In this document: piece after piece, positions 44,920-54,126 of the stretch
Position numbering within the stretch: position 1 is the stretch's first letter
Layout: every line of letters begins with the position of its first letter
Source: an uncultured Bacteroidales bacterium
GTDB lineage: Bacteria > Bacteroidota > Bacteroidia > Bacteroidales > Paludibacteraceae
Assembly (NCBI GenBank): GCA_902785605.1
Contig: CACZZL010000012.1
Span: 1 to 64,000 of the forward strand
Direction: 5' to 3'
Length of the DNA: 64,000 nucleotides
The notes under the pieces: generated by a model
Databases searched by the model: none
What the model was told of the DNA's origin: nothing
The model's input: the letters and a program-made list of their open reading frames with translations, nothing else
Position numbers and translations under genes: made by a program

Positions 44920-45699
44920 ATGGACAGAAGTCAGGCATTAAGCGAAAAAGCTATCAAGAGAATGGGGCTTGATAAGAAAAAAGAAGAAAGTCCCTTGAGT
45001 AAAGAAGTTGTCAGAGAATGGGAAACAGAGCAAGAGTATTGGGTTGAATGGGAAAAAGAATTGAAAGAAGATCATGCTAAATGGTCAACAAAGATCCAAA
45101 ATTTCTTTGTGTATCGTATCAGTTGGCGTACGCGCGACCGGTGGAGGAATATGAAATGGTATTTTCATAACCTTAAGACATTCCAGCCTATTCTGAAAAC
45201 TTGGCGTTCATATGATTATCATTATCAGGTTGATCTATTCAAGTTTGGTATTGAGCAACTCATTAAAGCGAAAGAATACTATGGTAATGAATGTGCAGAA
45301 GATGCTGAAAAACGAATTGGCGCGATGAGAGCATTAATCGCTGAAATAGATAGAGATTATGAAGAAGAGGTTTATGAACGATTAAATTTTGAGCGAAGAA
45401 ATAGTGGACGCGTAACAGAATATGCTGATGGATCTGTCTGTTTTCACCATGACCGAGTGGGTTATGAAGATGAAAGGCATAATTTATTTGAAGAAATAGC
45501 AAAAGAGCGTAAGTTGCACTATCAAAAAATATTTGATTTAATCATCGGCCAGGACGAAGAAGATATCAAGACAGAAATAGAGCGACGCATTGCCGCAATG
45601 TCCGAAGAGGAAAAGAACTCCATGTCCGAGGGAGAACTATACCGCAAATTGTACATGGAAGTATGGGATGGTTCAGGAATAGAGGGTTGGTATGATTAA
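44920..45699 (+). CDS. hypothetical charged protein
   Basis: 259 residues, no signal peptide or membrane segment. Very rich in Glu, Lys, Arg and Tyr; WRSYDYHYQVDLFKFGIEQL and HHDRVGYEDERHNLFEEIAK stand out. The layout suggests long helices. I do not recognise the family; it may come from a phage or plasmid, given low GC and the neighbours. The leader of about 200 nt contains the structured RNA described above. The stop lies 8 bp inside the next small frame. Confidence 0.7.
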   Translation: MDRSQALSEKAIKRMGLDKKKEESPLSKEVVREWETEQEYWVEWEKELKEDHAKWSTKIQNFFVYRISWRTRDRWRNMKWYFHNLKTFQPILKTWRSYDYHYQVDLFKFGIEQLIKAKEYYGNECAEDAEKRIGAMRALIAEIDRDYEEEVYERLNFERRNSGRVTEYADGSVCFHHDRVGYEDERHNLFEEIAKERKLHYQKIFDLIIGQDEEDIKTEIERRIAAMSEEEKNSMSEGELYRKLYMEVWDGSGIEGWYD

Positions 45700-45859
45700 A
45701 GATGGCGATTCTATGATGGAAAAAGATATACTCCGACAATTATTAGAATGCGAAGATTTTGAGCAAGTAATAGAAATCACTTACGGTAAACGCGGTACAC
45801 CTTCACGTGAGGCTTATGAGGCGGAATGCGAGGAATGGTTGAAGGGGAAAAAGAGTTGA
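45692..45859 (+). CDS. small hypothetical protein, 55 residues
   Basis: ATG 45692 overlaps the end of the previous gene by 8 bp and opens a 55-codon frame (MIKDGDSMMEKDILRQLLEC ... ending KGKKS). Acidic and helical. An internal ATG pair is present at codons 8-9. Overlap with the preceding gene and similar composition suggest a real, cotranscribed gene; family unknown. Confidence 0.5.
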   Translation: MIKDGDSMMEKDILRQLLECEDFEQVIEITYGKRGTPSREAYEAECEEWLKGKKS

Positions 45860-45926
45860 ACTTCTCTCTATTACGTGTAATAATTGACGTATTTTGTGTA
45901 AAAAACACGCATGTGGGTGCGTACAC

Positions 45927-45957
45927 TTGCGTATGTAAAAAAAAAGTCGTATCTTTG
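45927..45957 (+). promoter_or_regulatory. promoter for the small ORF-GNAT pair
   Basis: TTG (45927-45929) and TATCTTTG (45950-45957) with 20 bp spacing; leader of about 57 nt to ATG 46020. Confidence 0.75.
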
Positions 45958-46019
45958 CGGCGTGAATTGTAAAGTACAGTTAGCAAACAAACCGAATATA
46001 GTAAAAAGAAGGAACTATT

Positions 46020-46193
46020 ATGTTAGGGATGAGAGAATCAAATAGTCCGGTAACAGGGCAAACAGCACGCGATATTCGTATGCAGTTGTGGCGTGTGGCA
46101 AGCAATCACCAAAACGAGTTCGATCATCAAATGGCAAGTTTGCGCAGAGACGCAAAGAAGCACAAACGTTACGAAATCGTATGGAAAGACTAA
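46020..46193 (+). CDS. small protein upstream of GNAT, possible antitoxin
   Basis: 57 residues (MLGMRESNSPVTGQTARDIR ... RYEIVWKD). Basic, with helices. It overlaps the GNAT gene by 13 bp and is first after the promoter, the order of GNAT-type toxin-antitoxin pairs (TacA-TacT), but it is not a recognisable ribbon-helix-helix protein of the DUF1778 type. Could equally be an unrelated small gene. Confidence 0.5.
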   Translation: MLGMRESNSPVTGQTARDIRMQLWRVASNHQNEFDHQMASLRRDAKKHKRYEIVWKD

Positions 46194-46738
46194 CGATTGC
46201 ACATCTTAAGGGAGTAGAGGAGTTGAAAGACTTCTATTGCAGCGTGTCTAAAATGGACGAGTTTATTCATGGAGGCTTAGAGGCAAGTCTTCAGAATGAC
46301 TATTGTAAAGCATATTCGGTGAGAAATGAAAAAGGAGATTTGGTTGCATTTTTTGCGCTAAGTTTTGATTCTTTACAACTTGACTTGGATGATATAGATG
46401 ATTTGCAGAATGGTTGGACGGATTCTTCTACTCCGCAACCAACGCAGGAGTATTTCCGTACGTTCTGGTCAAAAGTCCATTATCCAGCTTTGGAGATAGC
46501 TTATTTGGCAGTGTCGGAACAATATCAGAAACAACACATTGGTACGCAAGTGTTAGAGGCAATTGACGAAATGGCGCGCCAACAACAATTTGCAGGATGT
46601 CAATTCTTAACGGTTGGCGCGTATGTGTCTGAAGAGTATAGTGCGGTAAAGTTCTATACCAAAAATCATTTTGCGAAATTAACTCCTGTGCCTATTCACG
46701 ACACACTCCGCATGTATCATAATTTGTTGACTAACTGA
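46181..46738 (+). CDS. GNAT family N-acetyltransferase
   Basis: 185 residues. The acetyl-CoA motif A is EIAYLAVSEQYQKQHIGTQV, with LEAIDEMARQQQFAGCQFLT and a late YTKNHFAKL. The overall layout resembles GNAT toxins of the TacT/AtaT kind, which acetylate aminoacyl-tRNA, but a general acetyltransferase is possible. ATG 46181 overlaps the small upstream frame by 13 bp; the frame is open further back to 46088 without a better start. Confidence 0.78.
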   Translation: MERLTIAHLKGVEELKDFYCSVSKMDEFIHGGLEASLQNDYCKAYSVRNEKGDLVAFFALSFDSLQLDLDDIDDLQNGWTDSSTPQPTQEYFRTFWSKVHYPALEIAYLAVSEQYQKQHIGTQVLEAIDEMARQQQFAGCQFLTVGAYVSEEYSAVKFYTKNHFAKLTPVPIHDTLRMYHNLLTN

Positions 46739-46796
46739 TTTTGGAAACATTGTTGACCATTTTGGACTAAAAAGTCGAAATAATCAAAAATAAATA

Positions 46797-46837
46797 AACC
46801 AATTTTTTTACAAACAATTAAATTTAAATGCTTATGA
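46797..46837 (+). repeat. duplicated leader, copy 1
   Basis: AACCAATTTTTTTACAAAC and the following bases to ATGCTTATGA recur at 47411-47450 with a single-base length change. The similarity extends upstream to TAATCAAAAAT. The two copies bracket the toxin-antitoxin genes. Confidence 0.85.
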
Positions 46838-47082
46838 GTGCAGCGCAGGCAATAGCAAGTAGTCGTTTTCTGACAGCGATGGGGCCGATGATAGAGGATG
46901 AGCAGAAGATGAATACTGTGTTGAGCTATATTATTTCTCTTAGAGCAGATGGAACTCCTTGCCAATTTACGGAACAGGAGATAGTTGCTTTTGCAGACAA
47001 GGCAGAGCAGGAATATGCTGCGGGTGTAGGGATGATGAGTCATTCGGACTTTATGCAGGAGGTTGCTACATGGCAGAGATAA
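46828..47082 (+). CDS. antitoxin-like protein of a type II pair
   Basis: 84 residues (ATG 46828, or ATG 46834 two codons later). MSAAQAIASSRFLTAMGPMI and a C-terminal EEYAAG-like region with HSDFMQEVATW. Small, acidic partner overlapping the toxin gene by 13 bp. The name rests mainly on position and on resemblance to addiction-module components. Confidence 0.7.
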   Translation: MLMSAAQAIASSRFLTAMGPMIEDEQKMNTVLSYIISLRADGTPCQFTEQEIVAFADKAEQEYAAGVGMMSHSDFMQEVATWQR

Positions 47083-47402
47083 AATGGCACGAAAGCGCCC
47101 GCGAACATTTGCGTCAAATCTTCGACTTTAATATTGATCATTTTTCGGAGACTTATGCATATTCGATTTTGGGAGAGGTGTTAGACGAAGTGCAAGATTT
47201 GGAGAAGTTTCCGAAAAAAGGTGCGCCTGAACTTTTGCTCAAAGGAAGGGAATATGAGTATCGTCATCTTGTGATTAGAAAGAATTATAAAGTGATTTAC
47301 TTTCTTGTTGAGGATGAAGCGCATATCGCGGCTGTATGGGATGTCCGCCGAGATCCCCAAGCACTTGTTCAATTAGTAGTAGATAATCAAAAATCAAAAT
47401 AA
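47070..47402 (+). CDS. RelE/ParE family toxin
   Basis: 110 residues. IKWHESAREHLRQIFDFNID at the N terminus and EYEYRHLVIRKNYKVIYFLV with AAVWDVRRDP at the C terminus are the landmarks of the ParE/RelE fold. ParE-like members poison gyrase, RelE-like ones cut mRNA; the sequence is nearer ParE. ATG 47070 overlaps the antitoxin. The frame is open back to 46959. Confidence 0.88.
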   Translation: MAEIKWHESAREHLRQIFDFNIDHFSETYAYSILGEVLDEVQDLEKFPKKGAPELLLKGREYEYRHLVIRKNYKVIYFLVEDEAHIAAVWDVRRDPQALVQLVVDNQKSK

Positions 47403-47410
47403 ATAATAAA

Positions 47411-47450
47411 AACCAATTTTTTTACAAACAATTAAATTTAATGCTTATGA
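47411..47450 (+). repeat. duplicated leader, copy 2
   Basis: Second copy of the 46797-46837 sequence, ending at the ATGCTTATGA of the large surface protein gene. Confidence 0.85.
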
Positions 47451-50400
47451 AAAACAATTTTCAAAGTAACGGAAAAGGCAGAAATCAGCGAGTCTGGCAA
47501 CTGCTAATTTCCATGCTAATCATCCTCACGATGGGAATCGGACAGATGTGGGGATACACATTTTCCTCTGCTAATATTGTGGCTGGAAATGTTGTGCAAG
47601 ATAATGTGACTATCACTACAACAGCTACTAGCACAACTAGTGTGAGTCAATATTATAAAGTTGGTTCTACAAAATATGCTGCTGATATAGTGCCTGTTAA
47701 AGGCAAATGTAATGGCGGTACACTAGGCGGAGTGACAGACTATATTGAAATTAAGGCAAGTGAAAATTGTTATTTAAATTCTCCTATAAAGATTCAAGGA
47801 ATAAGTAACGGAACAACAACTATCAAGAAGTTGGCTGTACTGGGGTGGAATGGAGATGCCGCCAATGATAACCTTGTAGTCGCGCAAAATCAAGAATTTT
47901 TAGGTTACGCTCAAACTTCATTTGAAGCTACAGAAGTTACCATTAGTTTTACAGGCACTGTCACAACAATACGTCTCTATGCTCAAAGTAGGGTAAAAAA
48001 TGGAGCTTTAAGTAGTGCTAGTGGTTATACTCAATATGGTGATGGATCGCAAGTGAATATTCGCCAAATTGATGTAACTGCTGGTTATTTTGTAACAATT
48101 AATCCTAATGGCGGAGCATATGCTTCAACTCCTTCTGGTTGGAGCTATGACAATGTAAATAAAAAGTATACTAAATATGTCGCTAGCGGAAGTTTCAGTG
48201 CACCAGATGGTCTTTCTAAAGGAACTGATGTTCTGAGTTGGAAGGACAATCATGACAACGATATTACTTTCCCGGTAACGATAAACAAGGATACAATATT
48301 TGTTGCACAATGGGCTACATCTTCTTGCAACGAGCCGACAACGGCATTTGCAAATGGAAGTTATACGGTTGATGGAACTCCGTTGATCTTGAGTTCGCTT
48401 ATCTCTGATAGTCAAGGTGAAGGTACTATTTCCTATTCTGTAAAAGATGCTAACGGTACGGGCGCAAGCATTGCGGCTGGTGTGTTTACGGCGACTACCG
48501 CAGGTACTGCAACCGTAACGGCTACTCAAGCAGCAGACGCTACGAACGGTTACTGCCAAAAAGTAATGGAAGCTACTATTACAGTTTTGGCTGCTGGTGC
48601 TGTTGAGTATAATATCAGTTATGCGGATACGAAAGGCGCTACCAATAGTAACCCTGCTAAATATACAAAGGGAACAGGAATTGCTGAATTTGCTGCTTTG
48701 GCTGATGTGACCGATTTCCACTTCACAGGTTGGAGTCCTGCATCGATCTCAGCTGAGGCAACAGGCGCACAAGAGATTACGGCTCAATGGGTAGCTGCAT
48801 ATAATGTAACCTTTAGTTATGGCACAGGTGGCGGAACAGTTCCGACTTCATTCCAGAAATGGGAAGGTGCAAAGTTCAATCTCCCGGGACAAGGATCGAT
48901 GACTGCTCCGAGTGGTAAGGTATTTGACGGTTGGAAAGCCGGTGGCACCAAGTATGCTGAAAATGCTGAATATACGATGGGCAATGATGCCGTTGAATTT
49001 GTTGCTCAATGGAAAGCAGTTCCGACAACCCTCTATTCGTTGACGGTTACAAAAACAAGCCAAGTAAACTTAAATAATGGTGGTGCTCAAGATGATTTGT
49101 CTGATGATGCTACGATTGTAGGCGGTGGTGCTTATATGCAAAATGACCATGCTAATAACCCACAACAGATTTTGGGTTCTACAAAGTTGCAATTCAAAGC
49201 TGGTACAGTGACATTGGTAATGACATTGACCAATGCACTGAAGGAAGGAGATACCATTAAAGCGACCGGTTTAAATTCGGAAGGACTTTGCTTTGGTGTT
49301 ACATTTGATCGTGCAGGAAGTTTAGATAATCAGCTTGCTTCTGATGCATCTTACTTCATCGTTCCGGAAGAATTTGAAGGTAAAACTACATTATATGCAT
49401 GGAGACATAGCGGTAGTGGTACAACTTGTGCTTCTATTATTATTCGTCGTCCTGCTGATAGACCTATTTTTTCGACGGCAATTACGTTGAGTGATTTGAA
49501 GGTAAACAACCGTTCGATCTCTTCGGATTCGTTGGCTACTCTTGTGTCTACTCATTCGTTGACATTAAAGGACGAGTTTGCTGCTGCTCCGGAGATTAAG
49601 TTCAACGAGCATAAAGTGATTACTTATGACGATGAGCTTCTTCCTGCTACAAAAGTAACAGATAAGGTTTATACGGTTACTGCTACTACCTCAGGCGACA
49701 ACTGGCAGGCACAACAAGAAATCAATAGTGTTACCTATACTGTAACGGCTCCGAAGGTAAGTGCAGCAAAGGTTTATTACTATAATGGTGCAACGAAGTT
49801 AGGCGAAGAAATCGTGGCTATCAATGGTAGTCCTGTTAATGCTGGTGACTATGAGGATGATGTCAATTTGGCTGATTTCGTAGATTGGTATAGCGATCCG
49901 GATTTGGCTGAGGAACATAAGATTGCTAACATCGCTGCATTGGTTGTAACGAAAGACACTACCGTTTATGGTAAGTGGACGAACCAATACGCTACCAGCA
50001 TCAATATTGAGCAGTGGGTATTGGATAATGGTAAGGGAGCGAAGACCACTGATCTCCTTTCGCAGTTAGGTTCGCATTATTTTGCAACAGGTATTACATA
50101 TGTTGCCGGTACAAATGAACTTGACTCGTTGAATGATGATCCGAGCAAAGATAACCGTAACTATGCTTATCTCGGTTTAAAGGTAAAGACGAGCGGCGCA
50201 ATGCTTGACTTCCGTCTGCAGAATGGCCAGACAGTAAAGGTTAAGTTTGGGAACGTAGGTACGACCCCGAAGGTACAATATAATAATACCGGCGATTATG
50301 CTAACATGACTATCACTGATGGCGTATATTCCTATACCGCAACAGGCAATGACTATATCAGCATCAAGACGGCTGACGCAAAGGCAGTAGTCTTCAAGCA

Positions 50401-53400
50401 GATTATGATTGGAGCAGATCCGGCTATTGCAGCAGTAACGCTGCCTTGGAGAGTGACGTATGACGCTAACGGTGGTACGTGCGGAACGGCAAGTGCTATA
50501 TGGAGCGGTGCCGCTCTGATCTTGCCTGATGTAACTCCTGCAGATGCTGATCATACATTCGCAGGTTGGTACGACGAGGTATCTGGTGGCTCGCTCATAG
50601 GTGCAGCAGGTGCAAGTTATACTCCGACGGACAATACAACCCTCCATGCACAATTTGCTCCGGTAGAGTACGCTGTTAACTATGCAGCCGGTGATCACGG
50701 CTCGGGTGACATGGCAGCCGCTAACGTAGGCTGGGGTACCGAGTACACAGCTGTGGCTAATGGCTTCACTCCGGAGACAGGTTATATCTTCGCAGGTTGG
50801 GCTGTATCTGGCGTTGATGGCGTATCTTCTATCGCTGCCGGTGGCTCGTTCACGATGCCGAAGAATCCGGTAACGCTCACCGCTCTTTGGGAGGATAACA
50901 GCAAAGTAGCCGTTATTGTAGAGACGAATGTTAAGTACGAGAGCCTTGCAGATGCAATTACTGCCGCTGAGGCTGGACAAACCATTCAGTTGTTGCAGAA
51001 TATTGAGCAGGCAAATGGTGTTGCTATCGCCAAGAACCTCACTCTTGATTTGAACGGCAAGACCTTTACTTGTACCAGCGGTTCGAATGTAAACAGCCGT
51101 GCGATTAAGATTACTGCCGGTAATGTAACCATTCAGAACGGTTCGATCATTGCTGTACCGACGGCTAACTTCGAGGGCGGTTGCTATGGTCCTATCCGTA
51201 TTGAAGGCGCTTCGACTAATGTGACACTGGAAGACCTTACTCTCCAAAACGGTCGTCACTATGGCTTGGGTATCAAACTCGTTGAGGGAACCCTCAGAAT
51301 GGAAGATTGTACCGTTATCTCTGAGAACGGTGGTGGTGGACTTGAGGTAGGCGAAGCCACGGCTGATGTAATCAACTGTACGTTCACGCAGACCGGTCTG
51401 GACAACGCGCACGCTTGGATCAGTACCTGTTTGGCAACTTGCGACAATGGTGTACTGAATGTACAAGGCGGTACTTATACCTCTGAGCACTATTCGATGT
51501 ATGTATATACCTCCGGTGGTGAGATGAATGTTGAGAGCGGAAACTTCACCGGTGATGTAGTGAACCAAGTAACCCTTTCTTCTTATCCCGATGCAGTAGG
51601 TGCAATCAACATCTCCGGCGGTTCGTTCGAAGGTGCAGGTGGTAACCCGATTCAATTCACAACAGATAACTCAGGTGCTACTTCGATCGCTATCTCCGGT
51701 GGTACATTCGATGCTCCGGTTGAGAATAAATACTGCGCTCCGGGCTATATTCCTTCTGCTGAAGTAGCTCCTGGCGTATATACCGTAGTGCCGAAGGACG
51801 GCGTTGAGATTATCGGCGTTGTTACGACGGGTGGTACCAACAAGACTGTTACTGGTTTGTATAAGGGCGATGCATCTGTGAACTTGGATAATAACAAGAA
51901 GATCGGTGAAGGCAACAAGTACATCTATGTAACGCTCAAAGAGGGTTATACCTTCGAAGAGAATGATGTGCTGATCGTTGATGTAGATGGTAAGTCAGAC
52001 CTGACTTCTGAAAAGGCATTGGAGATTACGACCGGTGTAGGTAATATAGATGGTGCAGTATGGAAGACCTTGGTAGATGCCGAATATAGCACAGGTGAGA
52101 ACATCATCTCGTTGGAAGGTATTGCTGCAGGTCAGACCTCTATCGGTTTGAAGCGTTCTACTAACCAGAATGCTAAGATCAATGGTCTCCGCGTTCTTCG
52201 TCCGATGAATCCGGTACTGAAGAAAGTAACGGTTGCAGGTGTTGAGGGAACTCCGGATAACACGAACCACGTGGCTATTGAGGTTCCGTTCACGACAGCT
52301 GATGATGCTTTGGACGCAATCGCATATGAATGGGTTTCCAATAGCAATAGCGATGCATGGACAGCAGCTCACGCTCCGGCAGTTGCTAATACTTGGGAGT
52401 TTGGCGTAGAGAATACTGTTACCTTTACTGATAAGGATGGTGACAAAAGTGTTTACTATGTAACTATCAGCAAGGCAGTTCCGTCGAGTGATGCTACGCT
52501 TGCAACGTTGACCTATGGTACGCCTGCAACAGCTATCGCATTGGCAGACGGCGTATTTGAATACAACGTTGAGTTGCCTTATGGCACAAGTGCTGTTCCT
52601 GCTTTGGCAGCAACTGCTCACCATGCTGGTGCAAACGTAACGGATATTGACAATGCTGCTGCATTCGTTAACCGTCACGCTACTTCGACTGTAACGGTAA
52701 CGGCTGAGAATGGAACGACTACTCAAGACTATACTGTTAACTTCATCGTAAGCCGCTTCGAGAGCAAGGTTCTTTGGGATGGCTCTACAATGACCGCTTT
52801 GAGCGACATCACAGCAGCAGCTGCAGCAGCAGGTGTAACGGTAACAACAACTGGTGTTTCTGTATCCAGCTTCAGCGCTAAGACCTGTGAAGAGAATGGT
52901 AAATCTTATACCAAGGCTCTTGACTTCGGTGGTAAGACTCAATCGACTCGCAACTTCGGTATTGTGATTCCGACAGGAAAGGTGGCTAAGGTATCTGTAG
53001 TTTACCGCGCAAAGGGCACAAGCAGATCTATCATGGTAGCAACTGCTTTGTCTGATGCTGTTAATGAGAGTACAATTACATCTGTAGAAGCAGTCGATGG
53101 TTCGAACTTGTATATCATGACTGCTGATATGTTCGGAGGTGGTACATTGTACATCAACACTACGGAAGGCTTCCATGTACATGAGATTAGCTTGCAACTG
53201 GCTGACGGTTTTGCACGTTCGTCGATGTTGGGCAACGGTGTACTTGGTACGATTTGTGTTCCGAACAACGTAGCTGTTGAGGACATCCAGGGTGTAACAG
53301 TTTATGAGCTGATGGGTCGTGACTATTCCAACTATGGTAAACTGGCATTCGATGAAATCGTTAGCGGTGAACTCGAAGCAGGTGCTCCGTATGTATTCCA

Positions 53401-53809
53401 AGCAAACGGCAACCATATGGCTATGCTCTACGGTGCGACACATGTTACTGATCCGGTTGATAAGGGCAACGGTATGTACGGTACGTTTGAGCAGATCGTG
53501 CTGAACGACTTGACCGACGTTTACTACTTTGCACAACGTGCATTGTGGAGCTGTGATGGTGCACAGACGCTGACCGTTGCTGCTAACCGTGCTTATGTGA
53601 AGTTGAGCGAGGTTGGTGAAGTGCCGAGTTCAAGTCCTAATCCTGGTCGTCGTCGTATCCTGATGACTGTAAACGGAGAGAAGGTCGCTACAGACATTGA
53701 TGATGTACAAGGCGACAATGTACAATGTATCAAGGTAATGATCGATGGTCAGCTCTACATTCTCCGCGGAGAGAAGATGTATGACGCTACAGGTCGCTTA
53801 GTAAAATAA
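47447..53809 (+). CDS. giant secreted surface protein with InlB-type repeats and a beta-helix
   Basis: 2,120 residues (ATG 47441 would add two). Signal peptide about 10-45 (LLISMLIILTMGIGQMWG). At least five Listeria-Bacteroides repeats ending in AQW, AQF or ALW occur at about 215-290, 395-450, 455-525, 1,005-1,075 and 1,080-1,150 (FDGWKAGGTKYAENAEYTM is a good example). About 1,155-1,430 is a right-handed beta-helix-like part (VNVTLEDL-like rungs, ISGGSFEGAG, ISGGTFDAP). Cadherin-like strands follow, and the end ILRGEKMYDATGRLVK is a type IX secretion-like sorting tail. Probably an adhesin or glycan-binding protein. Confidence 0.85.
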   Translation: MKNNFQSNGKGRNQRVWQLLISMLIILTMGIGQMWGYTFSSANIVAGNVVQDNVTITTTATSTTSVSQYYKVGSTKYAADIVPVKGKCNGGTLGGVTDYIEIKASENCYLNSPIKIQGISNGTTTIKKLAVLGWNGDAANDNLVVAQNQEFLGYAQTSFEATEVTISFTGTVTTIRLYAQSRVKNGALSSASGYTQYGDGSQVNIRQIDVTAGYFVTINPNGGAYASTPSGWSYDNVNKKYTKYVASGSFSAPDGLSKGTDVLSWKDNHDNDITFPVTINKDTIFVAQWATSSCNEPTTAFANGSYTVDGTPLILSSLISDSQGEGTISYSVKDANGTGASIAAGVFTATTAGTATVTATQAADATNGYCQKVMEATITVLAAGAVEYNISYADTKGATNSNPAKYTKGTGIAEFAALADVTDFHFTGWSPASISAEATGAQEITAQWVAAYNVTFSYGTGGGTVPTSFQKWEGAKFNLPGQGSMTAPSGKVFDGWKAGGTKYAENAEYTMGNDAVEFVAQWKAVPTTLYSLTVTKTSQVNLNNGGAQDDLSDDATIVGGGAYMQNDHANNPQQILGSTKLQFKAGTVTLVMTLTNALKEGDTIKATGLNSEGLCFGVTFDRAGSLDNQLASDASYFIVPEEFEGKTTLYAWRHSGSGTTCASIIIRRPADRPIFSTAITLSDLKVNNRSISSDSLATLVSTHSLTLKDEFAAAPEIKFNEHKVITYDDELLPATKVTDKVYTVTATTSGDNWQAQQEINSVTYTVTAPKVSAAKVYYYNGATKLGEEIVAINGSPVNAGDYEDDVNLADFVDWYSDPDLAEEHKIANIAALVVTKDTTVYGKWTNQYATSINIEQWVLDNGKGAKTTDLLSQLGSHYFATGITYVAGTNELDSLNDDPSKDNRNYAYLGLKVKTSGAMLDFRLQNGQTVKVKFGNVGTTPKVQYNNTGDYANMTITDGVYSYTATGNDYISIKTADAKAVVFKQIMIGADPAIAAVTLPWRVTYDANGGTCGTASAIWSGAALILPDVTPADADHTFAGWYDEVSGGSLIGAAGASYTPTDNTTLHAQFAPVEYAVNYAAGDHGSGDMAAANVGWGTEYTAVANGFTPETGYIFAGWAVSGVDGVSSIAAGGSFTMPKNPVTLTALWEDNSKVAVIVETNVKYESLADAITAAEAGQTIQLLQNIEQANGVAIAKNLTLDLNGKTFTCTSGSNVNSRAIKITAGNVTIQNGSIIAVPTANFEGGCYGPIRIEGASTNVTLEDLTLQNGRHYGLGIKLVEGTLRMEDCTVISENGGGGLEVGEATADVINCTFTQTGLDNAHAWISTCLATCDNGVLNVQGGTYTSEHYSMYVYTSGGEMNVESGNFTGDVVNQVTLSSYPDAVGAINISGGSFEGAGGNPIQFTTDNSGATSIAISGGTFDAPVENKYCAPGYIPSAEVAPGVYTVVPKDGVEIIGVVTTGGTNKTVTGLYKGDASVNLDNNKKIGEGNKYIYVTLKEGYTFEENDVLIVDVDGKSDLTSEKALEITTGVGNIDGAVWKTLVDAEYSTGENIISLEGIAAGQTSIGLKRSTNQNAKINGLRVLRPMNPVLKKVTVAGVEGTPDNTNHVAIEVPFTTADDALDAIAYEWVSNSNSDAWTAAHAPAVANTWEFGVENTVTFTDKDGDKSVYYVTISKAVPSSDATLATLTYGTPATAIALADGVFEYNVELPYGTSAVPALAATAHHAGANVTDIDNAAAFVNRHATSTVTVTAENGTTTQDYTVNFIVSRFESKVLWDGSTMTALSDITAAAAAAGVTVTTTGVSVSSFSAKTCEENGKSYTKALDFGGKTQSTRNFGIVIPTGKVAKVSVVYRAKGTSRSIMVATALSDAVNESTITSVEAVDGSNLYIMTADMFGGGTLYINTTEGFHVHEISLQLADGFARSSMLGNGVLGTICVPNNVAVEDIQGVTVYELMGRDYSNYGKLAFDEIVSGELEAGAPYVFQANGNHMAMLYGATHVTDPVDKGNGMYGTFEQIVLNDLTDVYYFAQRALWSCDGAQTLTVAANRAYVKLSEVGEVPSSSPNPGRRRILMTVNGEKVATDIDDVQGDNVQCIKVMIDGQLYILRGEKMYDATGRLVK

Positions 53810-53825
53810 GAAATAAATTAGAATT

Positions 53826-53972
53826 ATGAAAATGTATAAGAAACCAATTATTGAAGTTACGGCTGTTAATACGGAGTACATGATGCAAGACCTGAATGTG
53901 TCCATTAATGGTGGTAGCGGAGATCCGAATCCGCACGCAGGTATGCCGAAGCGCGGAGATCTTATCCCTTAA
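53826..53972 (+). CDS. 48-residue peptide, possible secreted or modified peptide precursor
   Basis: ATG 53826 to TAA 53970-53972, 16 bp after the giant gene. MKMYKKPIIEVTAVNTEYMM is followed by NVSINGGSGDPNPHAGMPKR and ends GDLIP. The pattern, a short leader with KPIIEV, a Gly-Gly point and a Gly/Pro/Asp-rich tail, is like small Bacteroidales peptides that sit after large surface proteins and have no known function. No maturase or peptidase gene is adjacent. A real gene is likely from the spacing and codon use. Confidence 0.65.
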   Translation: MKMYKKPIIEVTAVNTEYMMQDLNVSINGGSGDPNPHAGMPKRGDLIP

Positions 53973-54000
53973 TCCTTTTCGCGACGCGAAATCTATTCAT

Positions 54001-54029
54001 CCAAAGGCAGCTCACAAGGCTGCCTTTGG
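54001..54029 (+). terminator. hairpin after the peptide gene
   Basis: CCAAAGGCAGC (54001-54011) pairs with GCTGCCTTTGG (54019-54029), an 11-bp perfect stem. No long T run follows. Confidence 0.7.
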
Positions 54030-54041
54030 TGGTGATGGGAT

Positions 54042-54095
54042 GTAAAGGCGAATGGCTAATGGATATAGGCTAAAGGCTAAAGGTTATAGGCTAAA
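54042..54095. repeat. heptamer array, GGCTAAA type
   Basis: GGCGAAT, GGCTAAT, then GGCTAAA, GGCTAAA, GGTTATA and GGCTAAA. Part of the 53973-54412 gap, which holds three different arrays, two hairpins and no gene. Confidence 0.85.
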
Positions 54096-54126
54096 GAGTG
54101 AAGGGATTTTAATTCTGAACCCGATA

